The notes under the pieces: generated by a model
Database searches by the model: none
What the model was told of the DNA's origin: nothing
What the model saw: only the letters and a program-made list of their open reading frames with translations
Translations under genes and position numbers: made by a program
Part shown: positions 1 through 8,467 of the stretch, piece by piece
How positions within the stretch are numbered: the stretch's first letter is position 1
Layout: the number at the start of each line of letters is the position of its first letter
Source of the DNA: a virus
Virus record (IMG/VR): IMGVR_UViG_3300025674_000024
Location: 21,660 to 85,659 of that record
Strand: one strand, 5' to 3'
Length of the DNA: 64,000 nt

Positions 1-384
1 TGTAAGATCACCGATTTTGTCCTCCTCCTCATCCTCTCCTTCCTCCTCAACCATCTGAGCGGCGAGAGCTAGGAGCTCCTCGTCGGAAAGGTCGGAGAGG
101 TCGATGTCTTCCTCGATCTCATCCTCGTTCTCAGAACGGAGAGCGGAGAGAAGGTCTTCCTGACTCTGCTTGGTGTCCATGTAGTCTCCCTTTCCGTCGG
201 GATACTTCCACAGACCCGTCTTGTCGAGCCAGTCCGCTTTGAAGGGTGCGGTCTCCAACCCGAGTGTGTCACTACCGATCTTAACACCGGCGGTTTCCAC
301 ATCCTCAGCTTGGGAGAGTTGGTTAGAGTAGGCTTCCCTCAGTTGGTCGTAGGCCTCCTGAGAGAATTGACCGAAGCCTGACAT
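1..384 (-). CDS. Acidic phage protein, C-terminus outside the window
   Basis: An open frame runs from an ATG at 384 off the left edge, giving 128 codons without a stop. The N-terminal 70 residues are of mixed composition. The visible end is very acidic, with runs of E and D around residues 85-125, as in scaffold or linker segments. It follows the 53-residue gene by 58 bases that hold a GGGTAAAAC motif, so it may begin its own late transcript. It lacks the CX13C tag of its upstream neighbours, although FSQ at residues 7-9 faintly resembles their FSE motif. I do not recognise a family. Confidence 0.75.
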   Translation of the reverse strand, partial: MSGFGQFSQEAYDQLREAYSNQLSQAEDVETAGVKIGSDTLGLETAPFKADWLDKTGLWKYPDGKGDYMDTKQSQEDLLSALRSENEDEIEEDIDLSDLSDEELLALAAQMVEEEGEDEEEDKIGDLT

Positions 385-409
385 GTCGTTGTCCTAGACG
401 TACCTGAGT

Positions 410-418
410 GTTTTACCC
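410..418 (-). promoter_or_regulatory. GGGTAAAAC candidate late promoter motif
   Basis: GGGTAAAAC on the minus strand, 26 bases before the ATG at 384 and inside a short intergenic gap. The same 8-9-mer stands before many other virion genes in this window. Calling it a promoter is inference from that recurrence. Confidence 0.45.
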
Positions 419-442
419 AGCCAGTTTGGACATTGTCATTCC

Positions 443-604
443 TTAGAGGTAGGCTGCGGCGAGAGCTTCTTCTTTCGTGACCTGCCCGCGGCGCTGCATC
501 TCCTCGGCGAGGTCCAAGAGACGCTCGGCCTCTTCGTTCTTGCCTTGGAAGATGAGTTCCTTACGCTTAGCAATAAGGTCGAAGTACTTTGATTTGGATG
601 CCAT
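443..604 (-). CDS. Small helical hypothetical protein (53 aa)
   Basis: ATG at 604, TAA at 443. The product is strongly helical and charged (Lys, Glu and Ala rich), like small phage scaffold or adaptor peptides. It starts 3 bases after the stop of the tagged kinase gene, so it is probably translated from the same effector operon. No recognisable family. Confidence 0.7.
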   Translation of the reverse strand: MASKSKYFDLIAKRKELIFQGKNEEAERLLDLAEEMQRRGQVTKEEALAAAYL

Positions 605-606
605 GA

Positions 607-2322
607 TTAGATCCCGTCGTAAAGTTCGTTGATGTACCGTTCTGCGTCTTGGTCAGTCATCCTACCAAAGATCCTGTTAATTCCGTCCATGGAAGTGCGG
701 ATCTCCGCATTGACTCTGACTCCGAAGTCTTCCTCCATCTTGTCTCTCACTTTCTGAGAGTTGGACACGAAGCGTTGGACAGAGCGAGTGTTGTAGTCCT
801 TAACCCGCATACGGTCCGCTTGCCAGTCACGGCCATTGGTCGTTCCGAGAGCCTCAATGAGAGCTGCTTTAGGACTAGTCTGAGCGAGACCGAAGTCCAC
901 GAGCCCGCCCTTGCCAGTGCTCTTATCGTAGAAGAAGTTCCCGCCGTGCATGTCGTTGTGAGCGACGCCGCGAGTGTGGATCGCTTTGCGTACGCGGAGA
1001 TACTCGTCAGTCGCCGCTTCTTTCTCCTTAGAAGTCATCTGCCAGCGTTGGTCACCGTACGGCTCTCCCGCCATGCGAGACATACCAAGGTAGCCCGAGG
1101 CTTCCTTTACGTGACCACCTAAACCCCCCATCACTATCTTAGCCTTCCCAGAGACCGTGGCTCCGTGTAGAGTTGGCGTCACACCGCTTCCCTCAAGCTT
1201 TTTGATTGCAGCGGCTTCAAACTCTCCAATCTTCCCTTGCTTCGTGACTCCCGGAGGAGGACCCTCGGTCAGCTTCACTCGACCCATAGCGCCTTGGCCG
1301 ATGAGCTGTCCTGGACCAGACATGTCTTTCTTCGGGTCATAACCTTTAATTCCTTGCGGGATGTCAAAGCTTGTCTTCTCACCCACAGCTTTACCTCTTT
1401 TCGCTCTCCCTCCAGCACCCTTGGGAAAAGCACTGCTAGACACGCCTCTTTTACGAAGCTCACCTTCCACTCTCTTTCGCTGGTAAGCGTTAAGCTTCTC
1501 CTCCTTAAGGATTCGCATAAGCTCGGGAGTACGAGCGCCCTGGAGAAGCTTCTTGTTAACAACCATCGCTTTCTTAGGCGGGAGTGTTGAAAGTTTAGCA
1601 GCGGCTTTAGCGGCTTTAGCTTTGGTAACATCACCTGCTCGAGCTATCTTTTTAAGATCCTGCTGCATCGCTCTTTCAATGGAGCCGTAGAGTTTCTTCG
1701 CTACAGGATCCTTGGCTTCTTCCTTGGCCTTGCGAACTCGAGCCAAGCCCTTTTGCATTTCTTGAATCTTATTCTCTATGGCCAGTGTCCCTTCACCCTT
1801 AGGCTTAGGGGGAGTAGGGGGCGCCTCTCCCAGCACTCTCCTCACCATCTCTCGGCGAGCGGCGAGACCGCGAGACCCGGCCGCGAGCTGTTCACGCTCG
1901 AGAGACCGCTTTCCAAGCTCTTCCAGCGGACGGTCCTTGGGCTTTTGCTGTTGATCCTCGTCCTTAGGCTTTAACCTCTCTCCGAGGCGACGAGCGGCGG
2001 ACTTAAGCGGAGCACCTTTCTTAACGATCTTGGCACCGTACTTCTCACGGACCGCATCCGCTACGGACTTCACATCTGCTTGCTTCAGGCCTCTTTCCTT
2101 GGCCTTCTTCGCGATTGCGGGCATGCCCTCTCCGGGCTTCACAGAGATAGGAGTTCCTTTGCGGCATTGTCCCTGAGTGCCGTACACGCTTCCATCGCGA
2201 CGTTGGCACAGTTGCGCAAACTCGAAAGAGTCGTACTCTCCCTCGCTGAATTCTTCTACGAGAGAGTCTTTAACATACGAAAGAAGTTCTTCGTCGAACT
2301 CCCCGTGTTGCGAAAGCTTCAT
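607..2322 (-). CDS. Tagged protein kinase-like effector (571 aa)
   Basis: C-terminal protein kinase-like domain: a glycine-rich loop IGQGAMGRV at about residues 341-349, an HND catalytic loop at 455-457 with Asn 462, and DFG at 476-478, so the core residues are present. The compact form recalls Bud32/RIO-type and phage kinases. The N-terminus carries FSE at 25-27 and the tag C39 to C53 (CX13CRKG). Residues 1-120 parallel the start of the DUF3626-like protein at 4457-6226, including a shared PGEGMP segment. A Lys/Ala-rich linker fills about 120-330. The expected activity is Ser/Thr phosphorylation of host proteins. Packaging in the virion is inferred from the tag and from the late-region position. 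Confidence 0.82.
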   Translation of the reverse strand: MKLSQHGEFDEELLSYVKDSLVEEFSEGEYDSFEFAQLCQRRDGSVYGTQGQCRKGTPISVKPGEGMPAIAKKAKERGLKQADVKSVADAVREKYGAKIVKKGAPLKSAARRLGERLKPKDEDQQQKPKDRPLEELGKRSLEREQLAAGSRGLAARREMVRRVLGEAPPTPPKPKGEGTLAIENKIQEMQKGLARVRKAKEEAKDPVAKKLYGSIERAMQQDLKKIARAGDVTKAKAAKAAAKLSTLPPKKAMVVNKKLLQGARTPELMRILKEEKLNAYQRKRVEGELRKRGVSSSAFPKGAGGRAKRGKAVGEKTSFDIPQGIKGYDPKKDMSGPGQLIGQGAMGRVKLTEGPPPGVTKQGKIGEFEAAAIKKLEGSGVTPTLHGATVSGKAKIVMGGLGGHVKEASGYLGMSRMAGEPYGDQRWQMTSKEKEAATDEYLRVRKAIHTRGVAHNDMHGGNFFYDKSTGKGGLVDFGLAQTSPKAALIEALGTTNGRDWQADRMRVKDYNTRSVQRFVSNSQKVRDKMEEDFGVRVNAEIRTSMDGINRIFGRMTDQDAERYINELYDGI

Positions 2323-2325
2323 GAG

Positions 2326-4182
2326 CTACCTACTGCTTACTCCAAAGATGATCTGGAACCAAACTTCCTCATCTTTTTCAAGACTTTCGGCGAAGTCTAA
2401 CCCCTCAATTTTACCGTTCTTAATCACCCCGGTCAGCAAGTTATTTCCCTGATGCTTAAACCCAAGTTTTTCGTACGCTTTTCTACGAACGTCGCCTCCA
2501 CCATCCTCATCAAAAGCGAACGCTCTTACTTTCGTCCCGCTAGGAAGTCCGCCAAGAGCTTCATCAAACTGTCTCTTCGCTGTAAGAGCAATTCTTACCT
2601 GCTGACGACGGTCTGTGACTCCACCTTTGGTGTAGGAATCGTTGACCTTATAGCCAATCTCATAAGATCCGTCCGTCTTTGGAGTGACGAGAGTCTTAAC
2701 TTCGTTACTCCCAACCTTATCAGTGATGTACACTCCCTCAGAGTCACTAGAGACTTTGTCTTTGCTTTCTCCCTTCTTCAGTCTCTCTTCTACTTTCTTA
2801 ATTTTCTCTCCTCTCTTCTTGGCCTCTGGGCTTCCCTTTTCTTCTTGCGCCTTAATCTTTGCGGCGACGCTCATCGCTTCCCTGTTAAGTCTCAGGGCCG
2901 CGTCCATATCACCCTTAGCCATAGCCTCCTGAGCTCTCTTTGCTAAGCCAGAGTACTGAGTCTGAAGGTCGGGTTCTGCTTTCTTTTTAGTTTTAGGCTT
3001 AGTTGCTGTCGGCTTCCCTGAGAGTTCTTTCTTTGCTTGTTCCTTTGTCTTCTTTCCCTCTGCCACATCGAGAGCGGCTTTCGCTCTCTTGTTTCCAGAG
3101 GCCGCGGCTTTCTTCAGGGCCTTCATCTCTTTGGGACCCACGGGAGTACCTTTCCGACAGGTTCCCGAAGTCCCATAGAAGGTCCCGTCCGCACGCTGAC
3201 AACGAGCAAACTCAAGTGAATCCGCTTCGTTAAAGTCGTTTTTCTTATCGGGAGCTCCAAAAATAGCGATGTACCACAGAGCTGTGTCTTTGTCCTTGCC
3301 CTCTGCAAACATCAGGAGAGTGCTGCCTAAACCTTGCTCGGCCCTGTCGGAGGCACTTACTTTTCCACCTTTTCCAATGCGCCCATACTGTGTCCCAGGA
3401 TTTGCATCGGTTCCAGAAGTCGGATCTGAAAAACCCATTCGTTTATAGGCTCTAATTCGAGACGCGCCTCGCCCGTCCTCTCCCCAAGCTGTAGCTTGAA
3501 CTACATAACCTTCAGGCAAGTTTTGTCTATGAGCGTTCCAGACACGCTGAACTTGGCGAGCAATAGCCATTTGCTCTTTCCGGTCTGTGATTTGACCAGC
3601 GTCATACTTGCCGTTGACTTGAAAGTTAAAATCGCCTTGACCAAATGATGTGGTAACTACTGTTCCTCCAGGAGTTGTGAAAGTAGTTCCAAGAAATCCA
3701 TTAGACTTAAATTCAACTTTGGTTCCTTTTGGAACGTCTTTCGTGACTCCTTCCACAACTTTTTCTGAGTTGGTGATGGGCTTGAGAGACTTTTCAGCTC
3801 GCTCTTTCATGAACCCTGCAAATTCATCTTCAGGGTCTTTTTTCAAATACTCGTTTGCTTTCTTTATTTGGTCTTCATAAATCTTTTTGTCTTTTTCAGC
3901 CTTAGCAATAGGACCGAGGGTACCCTTTAGGGTGCCACCTCTTTCGTAGTCAGTAGGCTTTTTAGGAGTTGTCTTTCCTTCAACAACTTTCAAAGCTGCT
4001 TCAGCTTTTTTATTGCCGCTTTTAGCCGCTTTCTTCAGAGCATCGACTTGCTTTTCACTAACTTGCTTTCCTTTGCGGCAAGTTCCAGCAGTGCCGTAAA
4101 ATGTCCCATCGGGACGTTGGCAACGAGCGTAGTCAAGGACTGTGTAAGCGCTCTCTGAGAATGTGGAGTACGTACGTTTCAT
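2326..4182 (-). CDS. Tandem tagged GNAT-like acetyltransferase effector (618 aa)
   Basis: Two similar halves are fused. Each has a CX13CRKG tag (C21-C35 and C328-C342), a Lys-rich linker and an alpha/beta domain containing a GNAT-like R..AY[KE][RK][LM]GF motif (about 245-251 and 569-575), and each ends in a related hydrophobic strand (IAIFG, QIIFG). FSE lies at residues 8-10, and the first 10 residues closely match the ADP-ribosyltransferase at 6423-8054. Expected role: acyl-CoA-dependent N-acetylation, substrate unknown. The fold call rests on one motif and overall pattern, so it is moderate. The coding sequence looks more AT-rich than the flanking genes. Its ATG overlaps the preceding stop (ATGA). 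Confidence 0.7.
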   Translation of the reverse strand: MKRTYSTFSESAYTVLDYARCQRPDGTFYGTAGTCRKGKQVSEKQVDALKKAAKSGNKKAEAALKVVEGKTTPKKPTDYERGGTLKGTLGPIAKAEKDKKIYEDQIKKANEYLKKDPEDEFAGFMKERAEKSLKPITNSEKVVEGVTKDVPKGTKVEFKSNGFLGTTFTTPGGTVVTTSFGQGDFNFQVNGKYDAGQITDRKEQMAIARQVQRVWNAHRQNLPEGYVVQATAWGEDGRGASRIRAYKRMGFSDPTSGTDANPGTQYGRIGKGGKVSASDRAEQGLGSTLLMFAEGKDKDTALWYIAIFGAPDKKNDFNEADSLEFARCQRADGTFYGTSGTCRKGTPVGPKEMKALKKAAASGNKRAKAALDVAEGKKTKEQAKKELSGKPTATKPKTKKKAEPDLQTQYSGLAKRAQEAMAKGDMDAALRLNREAMSVAAKIKAQEEKGSPEAKKRGEKIKKVEERLKKGESKDKVSSDSEGVYITDKVGSNEVKTLVTPKTDGSYEIGYKVNDSYTKGGVTDRRQQVRIALTAKRQFDEALGGLPSGTKVRAFAFDEDGGGDVRRKAYEKLGFKHQGNNLLTGVIKNGKIEGLDFAESLEKDEEVWFQIIFGVSSR

Positions 4183-4460
4183 CCGCTGAAGAATCCTTTG
4201 CTGTAGAGAGACTCGCCGTAAAGGATGGCTGCAGCTGTGGAATTGGCAACATCCTCCAGGTCAGGTACATCATCGCCACGCTCGGCCATGCGAGTGAAGA
4301 AGGAGATGAGAGCGAAAGCACCATCTAAGTCTGTGAACTCGTCTCCGATGAAGTCTCCGCGACGAATGCCGTAGGGACTTCCATCTTTCGCGAGAGCGAT
4401 GATGATGAAGTTGGAGCCGGGGATGGAGATGGGCTCGGGAAGGTAGAAGAGTTGGTTCAT
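4179..4460 (-). CDS. Hypothetical protein (93 aa) in effector operon
   Basis: ATG at 4460 overlaps the end of the DUF3626-like gene, and its own TGA overlaps the ATG of the GNAT-like gene, so it is translationally coupled on both sides. The segment KDGSPYG near residue 27 weakly echoes the DGSxYG core of the neighbouring tags but lacks the cysteines. The helical C-terminal half may be an immunity or chaperone partner for a neighbour; that is a guess from position only. Confidence 0.7.
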   Translation of the reverse strand: MNQLFYLPEPISIPGSNFIIIALAKDGSPYGIRRGDFIGDEFTDLDGAFALISFFTRMAERGDDVPDLEDVANSTAAAILYGESLYSKGFFSG

Positions 4461-6226
4461 TTGTAGTAGCGAGAGATGGCCTCGATGTCCCGGTAGTTCG
4501 GGTCAGTGCGCTCGATCTTGAGATCGTTCATCTGAGGAGGAAGTTCCACGATCCTCACTCCCTGCTTCTCGAGCGCTCTGCGGGTAGCGGTGGGGATGTC
4601 GTGTCCTCTGTAGTATCTTACCTCTTTGATATCCGAAGTGCGTAAGCCGCCGTGGATCTGAGCTTCGACGTAGGCGGTCGGGAGGCGCATCCCGCCGTCC
4701 ATTGACGTCGTCATATTCATACGCTGACCGATCGTCCCGCCATTGTACTGGATGTCCTGCACCTGCGTGCGAGGGCTGCTCGGGTTAGCCGGGTCACGGA
4801 CAGGACTGGCCATGATGCCCCTCGGCCGAGCTGCGTCCAGAGAGTCCCCAACAGTAAAGGTCGAGCGGTCCTTAACGCTGTTGTTAAAGACGACTTGCAC
4901 TCCTCCGTACTGCGCCATCTGGTTCGGACCACCCTGCAGGGAACGAGCTCGGTCCGGGTGCTCCAGCGCTGCGTACACCGGGCGCTTTTCCGGAGCTTCC
5001 AACTTCGAGATCCCCATCACAGCCTCCTCTCCGCTCCTTCTTCCTTCGAGGTACCCGCTCTTGCCTCGCTTGATACCGCCCGTTCCAGCTTGGAACCCGT
5101 TCTTCGCCTCTCCCTCTTTGACGAACTTTGCGAAGCCTTTGGGGTTGAAGGCCATGACGGGTTCTGCACCGTCGAGAAAGTCCTTGAGGTCCTTGTCAGC
5201 ACCCCCTCTGGGGACTCGAGTCGGCACGGACGCTGCGACTGTCCCTCCACCGTCAGAAGGAGCTTTGGTGAGCTTTATTGGTTCCCCAAAGTACGCCGCG
5301 TTGACTCCGTCGCGTGGCAGGTCGTTAGCTTTGATCCTTAGGTCGGTAGCCCTGGCTTCGAGAGCTTTTGACGGGTGGTCCTTCGGCGTGTTGTACGCAT
5401 TGAATCCGTCTTTCTCGGCCAGCTCTCTAGCCTTCCGATTCAGCCGATCAGACTCGTCTGTCAGCTTCTTACGCTCTCCCGTGGCCTTGATGAACTCATC
5501 GCGGTCCTGCGCGTGGTAGGCTTGACGCATGAGGAGAGCGGCTTCGTGAGCCTTCCCGATCTTTGCGGAAAGGGCCTTGACCTCCGGATCTTTCCAGTCC
5601 TTCCCCTGCTTCGACAGCTCCGCTGCTTGCTCCTTGAGTTTAGCTTCTCGGTCGAGAGCTCGGTTGAACACCTCCTTGACTTTTTCGTCGGAGATCTTCG
5701 TCGGGCGCTTGCCCGAGTCTTGTGCCGGAGCGGAAACTTCCTCTTTCTTCTTCTCCGCTTTTGGAGTAGTAGCCTTGGGTGCCGGTGCAGGTTCTTCCTT
5801 CTTAGGCTTAGGCTCGGGTTTGACCGAGGCGGGCTTAGGCGCGGGTGTGGGAGTGAAGTCGGGCTTTACCTCCTCTCCCAACCTCTTCTTAATCTCTTTG
5901 AAAGCCGCTACGAGCTCCGGCCCCTTCTTAATCTGCTTGACGCCGAACTTCTCTCTCACTTGGTCCGCGATGGCTTTCACTTCGGCGCCCTTGAGACCCG
6001 CGGCCACGGCTTTCTTATAGAGCACGGGCATACCCTCACCCGGCTCGAGAGTGATCGGCTTTCCTTTGCGACACTGCCCACTCGTTCCGTAGACGGAGCC
6101 GTCTGGGCGCTGACACGCTTGGCCAAACTCGAGAGAGTCGCTGAGTTCGGAGTAGCGGAGAGTGAGCACTTCACGTGCTTTAGCTTCTAAGGAGGAGTCC
6201 CAGCCTCCGTGTTGTGAAAGTCTCAT
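4457..6226 (-). CDS. Tagged effector with DUF3626-like C-terminal domain (589 aa)
   Basis: YSE at 25-27 and tag C38-C52 at the N-terminus, a first 110 residues closely parallel to the kinase-like effector, then a Pro/Lys/Ala linker and helical segments. From about residue 415 the sequence resembles DUF3626: RPVYAAL, a central FTVGDS segment and YVEAQIHGG at 519-527. DUF3626 proteins are uncharacterised and have been linked to toxin-like architectures; I cite the family from memory. An enzymatic role on host targets is inferred from the company it keeps. The start codon overlaps the stop of the 65-residue gene (ATGA). Confidence 0.7.
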   Translation of the reverse strand: MRLSQHGGWDSSLEAKAREVLTLRYSELSDSLEFGQACQRPDGSVYGTSGQCRKGKPITLEPGEGMPVLYKKAVAAGLKGAEVKAIADQVREKFGVKQIKKGPELVAAFKEIKKRLGEEVKPDFTPTPAPKPASVKPEPKPKKEEPAPAPKATTPKAEKKKEEVSAPAQDSGKRPTKISDEKVKEVFNRALDREAKLKEQAAELSKQGKDWKDPEVKALSAKIGKAHEAALLMRQAYHAQDRDEFIKATGERKKLTDESDRLNRKARELAEKDGFNAYNTPKDHPSKALEARATDLRIKANDLPRDGVNAAYFGEPIKLTKAPSDGGGTVAASVPTRVPRGGADKDLKDFLDGAEPVMAFNPKGFAKFVKEGEAKNGFQAGTGGIKRGKSGYLEGRRSGEEAVMGISKLEAPEKRPVYAALEHPDRARSLQGGPNQMAQYGGVQVVFNNSVKDRSTFTVGDSLDAARPRGIMASPVRDPANPSSPRTQVQDIQYNGGTIGQRMNMTTSMDGGMRLPTAYVEAQIHGGLRTSDIKEVRYYRGHDIPTATRRALEKQGVRIVELPPQMNDLKIERTDPNYRDIEAISRYYK

Positions 6227-6420
6227 TCTTTCTCCACGCTTCGCTTTCTCAACTCCGCCTCTATTGCCTTTCGCCCGCGCTGTGCGAGTTTATCTTTCGT
6301 CTTATTTTCTTTCTCTAGAGAATCCGCTTGACTAGGAAGTCCAAAAATGTATGGATCACCAGCCTCACTTCGACCCATCCTCTCCCGCACTTCTTGAGGT
6401 CTTTTAGGTTGAATTTTCAT
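6223..6420 (-). CDS. Small charged hypothetical protein (65 aa)
   Basis: ATG at 6420 follows the ADP-ribosyltransferase stop by 2 bases and its TGA overlaps the next ATG. The product is Lys/Glu/Arg rich and probably helical, without a tag or membrane segment. Its position between two tagged enzymes would suit a small partner or chaperone, but nothing in the sequence shows this. Confidence 0.6.
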   Translation of the reverse strand: MKIQPKRPQEVRERMGRSEAGDPYIFGLPSQADSLEKENKTKDKLAQRGRKAIEAELRKRSVEKE

Positions 6421-6422
6421 GA

Positions 6423-8054
6423 TTAGACTTCCTCCACGGTGAAGATGTGCATCGGCTCGCCCTCAAATGTTTCAACGCGGTGGTTCGTGTATCTATATTT
6501 TGTGCCGCCAGGAGTTAGTATCTCTTTCTCGCCGCTCTGACCAAAGTTTTCAACTGAAGCTCCGGTTCTATTACGCGTTTCAAAGATAACTCTCGCGCGA
6601 TCTTGCACGACCTTACCGGTATATCCCGCTGAGATAAGGGCACTAGTAGACCACGAAGCCGGTGCGGGATCACTAAAAGTACTCTTAGATTGCGCTGCTG
6701 AAATCATCTGATCTAGCGCTGAACTCGGAATGTTAATTCCACGGTACTTTTCTACGTCAGGATGGTCCATTCGCGAAAGCATTTGATCGATTCTCTGCGC
6801 TTGTTTAGCCCGTATTGAATCGGACCCTGGCTGTTCAACTGCCCGTCTAATCGCTCGATAGTCATTTCGTGTGAAGTCGACGATGGAGTCAATACCTTTT
6901 TGAACTTCACGCTCGTCTCCACCGTATGCCTTAATAAGAGCTTTTGCCTGTTTAGACGTACCTAATTCACCCCATTCTCCAAAAATCGCTGTAGAGTTCT
7001 TATGCGCCCCATTTTGAGAAGGATTAGAGTCAGAATCCAGTAGTTTGATCATACTCCGCGACATTTCATATTTACTAAACCGCTCATTGGGGTCTAATTT
7101 CGCATATTCAATCCGGCGGTCTGCCTCTTCCACCCTGTCTTTAATCGGTTTCAAAAGCGCCTGTCTTTCTGTCCAAGAAGCCCCACTTTCTAAAAGTTTC
7201 ATATCGTTCTCTTTCGCGACTTTTAACTCTTTTTTTGCTTGTGTTCGGTCACGAATTGCCACAGCCATTTCTTTCAGATCTTTCGCATCTCTTAAGTTTA
7301 TGAGATTGTAATAGCGTTCTTGATTCTCATCAGAATCACCGGTAGCTTTTTTGCGAAGTTCGCGAAGACTGCTTATTTGATTGTTTATGCGAATTTGTTG
7401 GGCTTCTGTGAGTTGTTTAGGCGTAGGTCTTGAGAAGATACCTCCCTCAATTGCTTTTCTATCATCAGCGATTCTTTGGAGTTGGTCTCGGATAGTGTAC
7501 ATCCGATCGTCAGCTTCGTCACTTCCCGTCTTTTCAAACTCTTCCTTAGCTGCTTTCATTGCAGCTTTAAGTCGAGTTTCTGTGGAATTGATTAGCTGAA
7601 GAGCCTCTTTTTTCTTCGTCTCAGCGTCAGAACCATCCGTCTCCTCTTTTACCTTTTGTTCCTCTCTATTTAAGTTCCTACGTGCTTTTTTACTCTTTTC
7701 ACCAAGCTCTCCGTCTTTCTTCTCATCCTCAGCCCTACCTTGCTCAGGCTTCTTTTGGCTTTTTACGGGCTTTGGAGCGGGCTTGATCGCGCTAGAGGCC
7801 TCTTGAGTTGCTGACGGTTTGAGCCCAGGTTTTTCTGGGTCCTCCGTCCTAGAAAGTTTCTCAAGTGCTTTCTTTGCCCCGGAGTCTCCAGCTTTTGCTT
7901 TAGCCTGCAACTCTTTAATCTCTCTGGGGCCGACCTCCTTGCCTTTACGGCATTGTCCAGAGGTTCCGTAAAAGCTCCCGTCTGAGCGCTGACATCTTGC
8001 AAAGTCAAGGACTTCTAAAGCTTGCTCTGAAAATGTTGAATAAAGTCTTTTCAT
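6423..8054 (-). CDS. Tagged ADP-ribosyltransferase effector, R-S-ExE class (543 aa)
   Basis: I start this at 8054 (ATGA overlap with the upstream gene) because the first residues then match the GNAT-like effector: FSE at 8-10 and tag C21-C35. A long helical/coiled-coil middle follows. The C-terminal 115 residues carry a mono-ADP-ribosyltransferase signature: Arg 438 in KYRGI, a Ser-Thr-Ser motif at 469-471, and a biglutamate E509-K-E511. ExE enzymes of this class usually modify arginine using NAD. T4 Alt is a known virion-injected ADP-ribosyltransferase that acts on host RNA polymerase, which makes a similar role plausible here. A longer frame upstream exists but overlaps the neighbour heavily and is unlikely to be used. 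Confidence 0.82.
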   Translation of the reverse strand: MKRLYSTFSEQALEVLDFARCQRSDGSFYGTSGQCRKGKEVGPREIKELQAKAKAGDSGAKKALEKLSRTEDPEKPGLKPSATQEASSAIKPAPKPVKSQKKPEQGRAEDEKKDGELGEKSKKARRNLNREEQKVKEETDGSDAETKKKEALQLINSTETRLKAAMKAAKEEFEKTGSDEADDRMYTIRDQLQRIADDRKAIEGGIFSRPTPKQLTEAQQIRINNQISSLRELRKKATGDSDENQERYYNLINLRDAKDLKEMAVAIRDRTQAKKELKVAKENDMKLLESGASWTERQALLKPIKDRVEEADRRIEYAKLDPNERFSKYEMSRSMIKLLDSDSNPSQNGAHKNSTAIFGEWGELGTSKQAKALIKAYGGDEREVQKGIDSIVDFTRNDYRAIRRAVEQPGSDSIRAKQAQRIDQMLSRMDHPDVEKYRGINIPSSALDQMISAAQSKSTFSDPAPASWSTSALISAGYTGKVVQDRARVIFETRNRTGASVENFGQSGEKEILTPGGTKYRYTNHRVETFEGEPMHIFTVEEV

Positions 8055-8467
8055 TGTTCGTCGGCTCTGTTCATCTGTCCCTTGATCTTCTCTGCCCAGG
8101 CTTTGCCGGCATCGCCTCCCCATAACTCCCAAGAAACTTTTGAAGCGGAGGGTGGGTTGGTAGTGTGGTTCTTCTTGTAGGCGGAGTGACGAGCGAAGAA
8201 GCTGACCATGCGACCAATCGTCCCGGGAGAGAGTTTCTGACGGTTCTTCAGCGAGGCGGCTCGAGCCACTCCGCTTCCGATCCCGGCTTTCCCGGCCTCC
8301 TTAGTCGACAGTCCACCGCGTCCCACTTGTTTGCGCAGAGCGAGACCGCGAGCGGCGGCATCAGCCACGGACTGGGGAGGGCGGAAGTCTATGTTAGCAT
8401 ACTTCTCCGCCCACTCCGGATTCTCGGCCCACTCGAGAGCCTCTTCGCTGAAATGTCCGCCAATCAT
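8051..8467 (-). CDS. Conserved phage virion-associated protein (138 aa)
   Basis: The basic core reads like a small phage protein family with a GxxLRKxxGRGG segment, a LSPxTIxRMVSFFARH helix and a terminal LWGGDAGxAWA motif; I know the pattern but not a function. The N-terminus has FSE at residues 6-8, like the tagged effectors, though without the CX13C element. It overlaps both neighbours by 4 bases. The SFFARH region suggests nucleic-acid contact. It may be co-packaged. Confidence 0.7.
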   Translation of the reverse strand: MIGGHFSEEALEWAENPEWAEKYANIDFRPPQSVADAAARGLALRKQVGRGGLSTKEAGKAGIGSGVARAASLKNRQKLSPGTIGRMVSFFARHSAYKKNHTTNPPSASKVSWELWGGDAGKAWAEKIKGQMNRADEQ

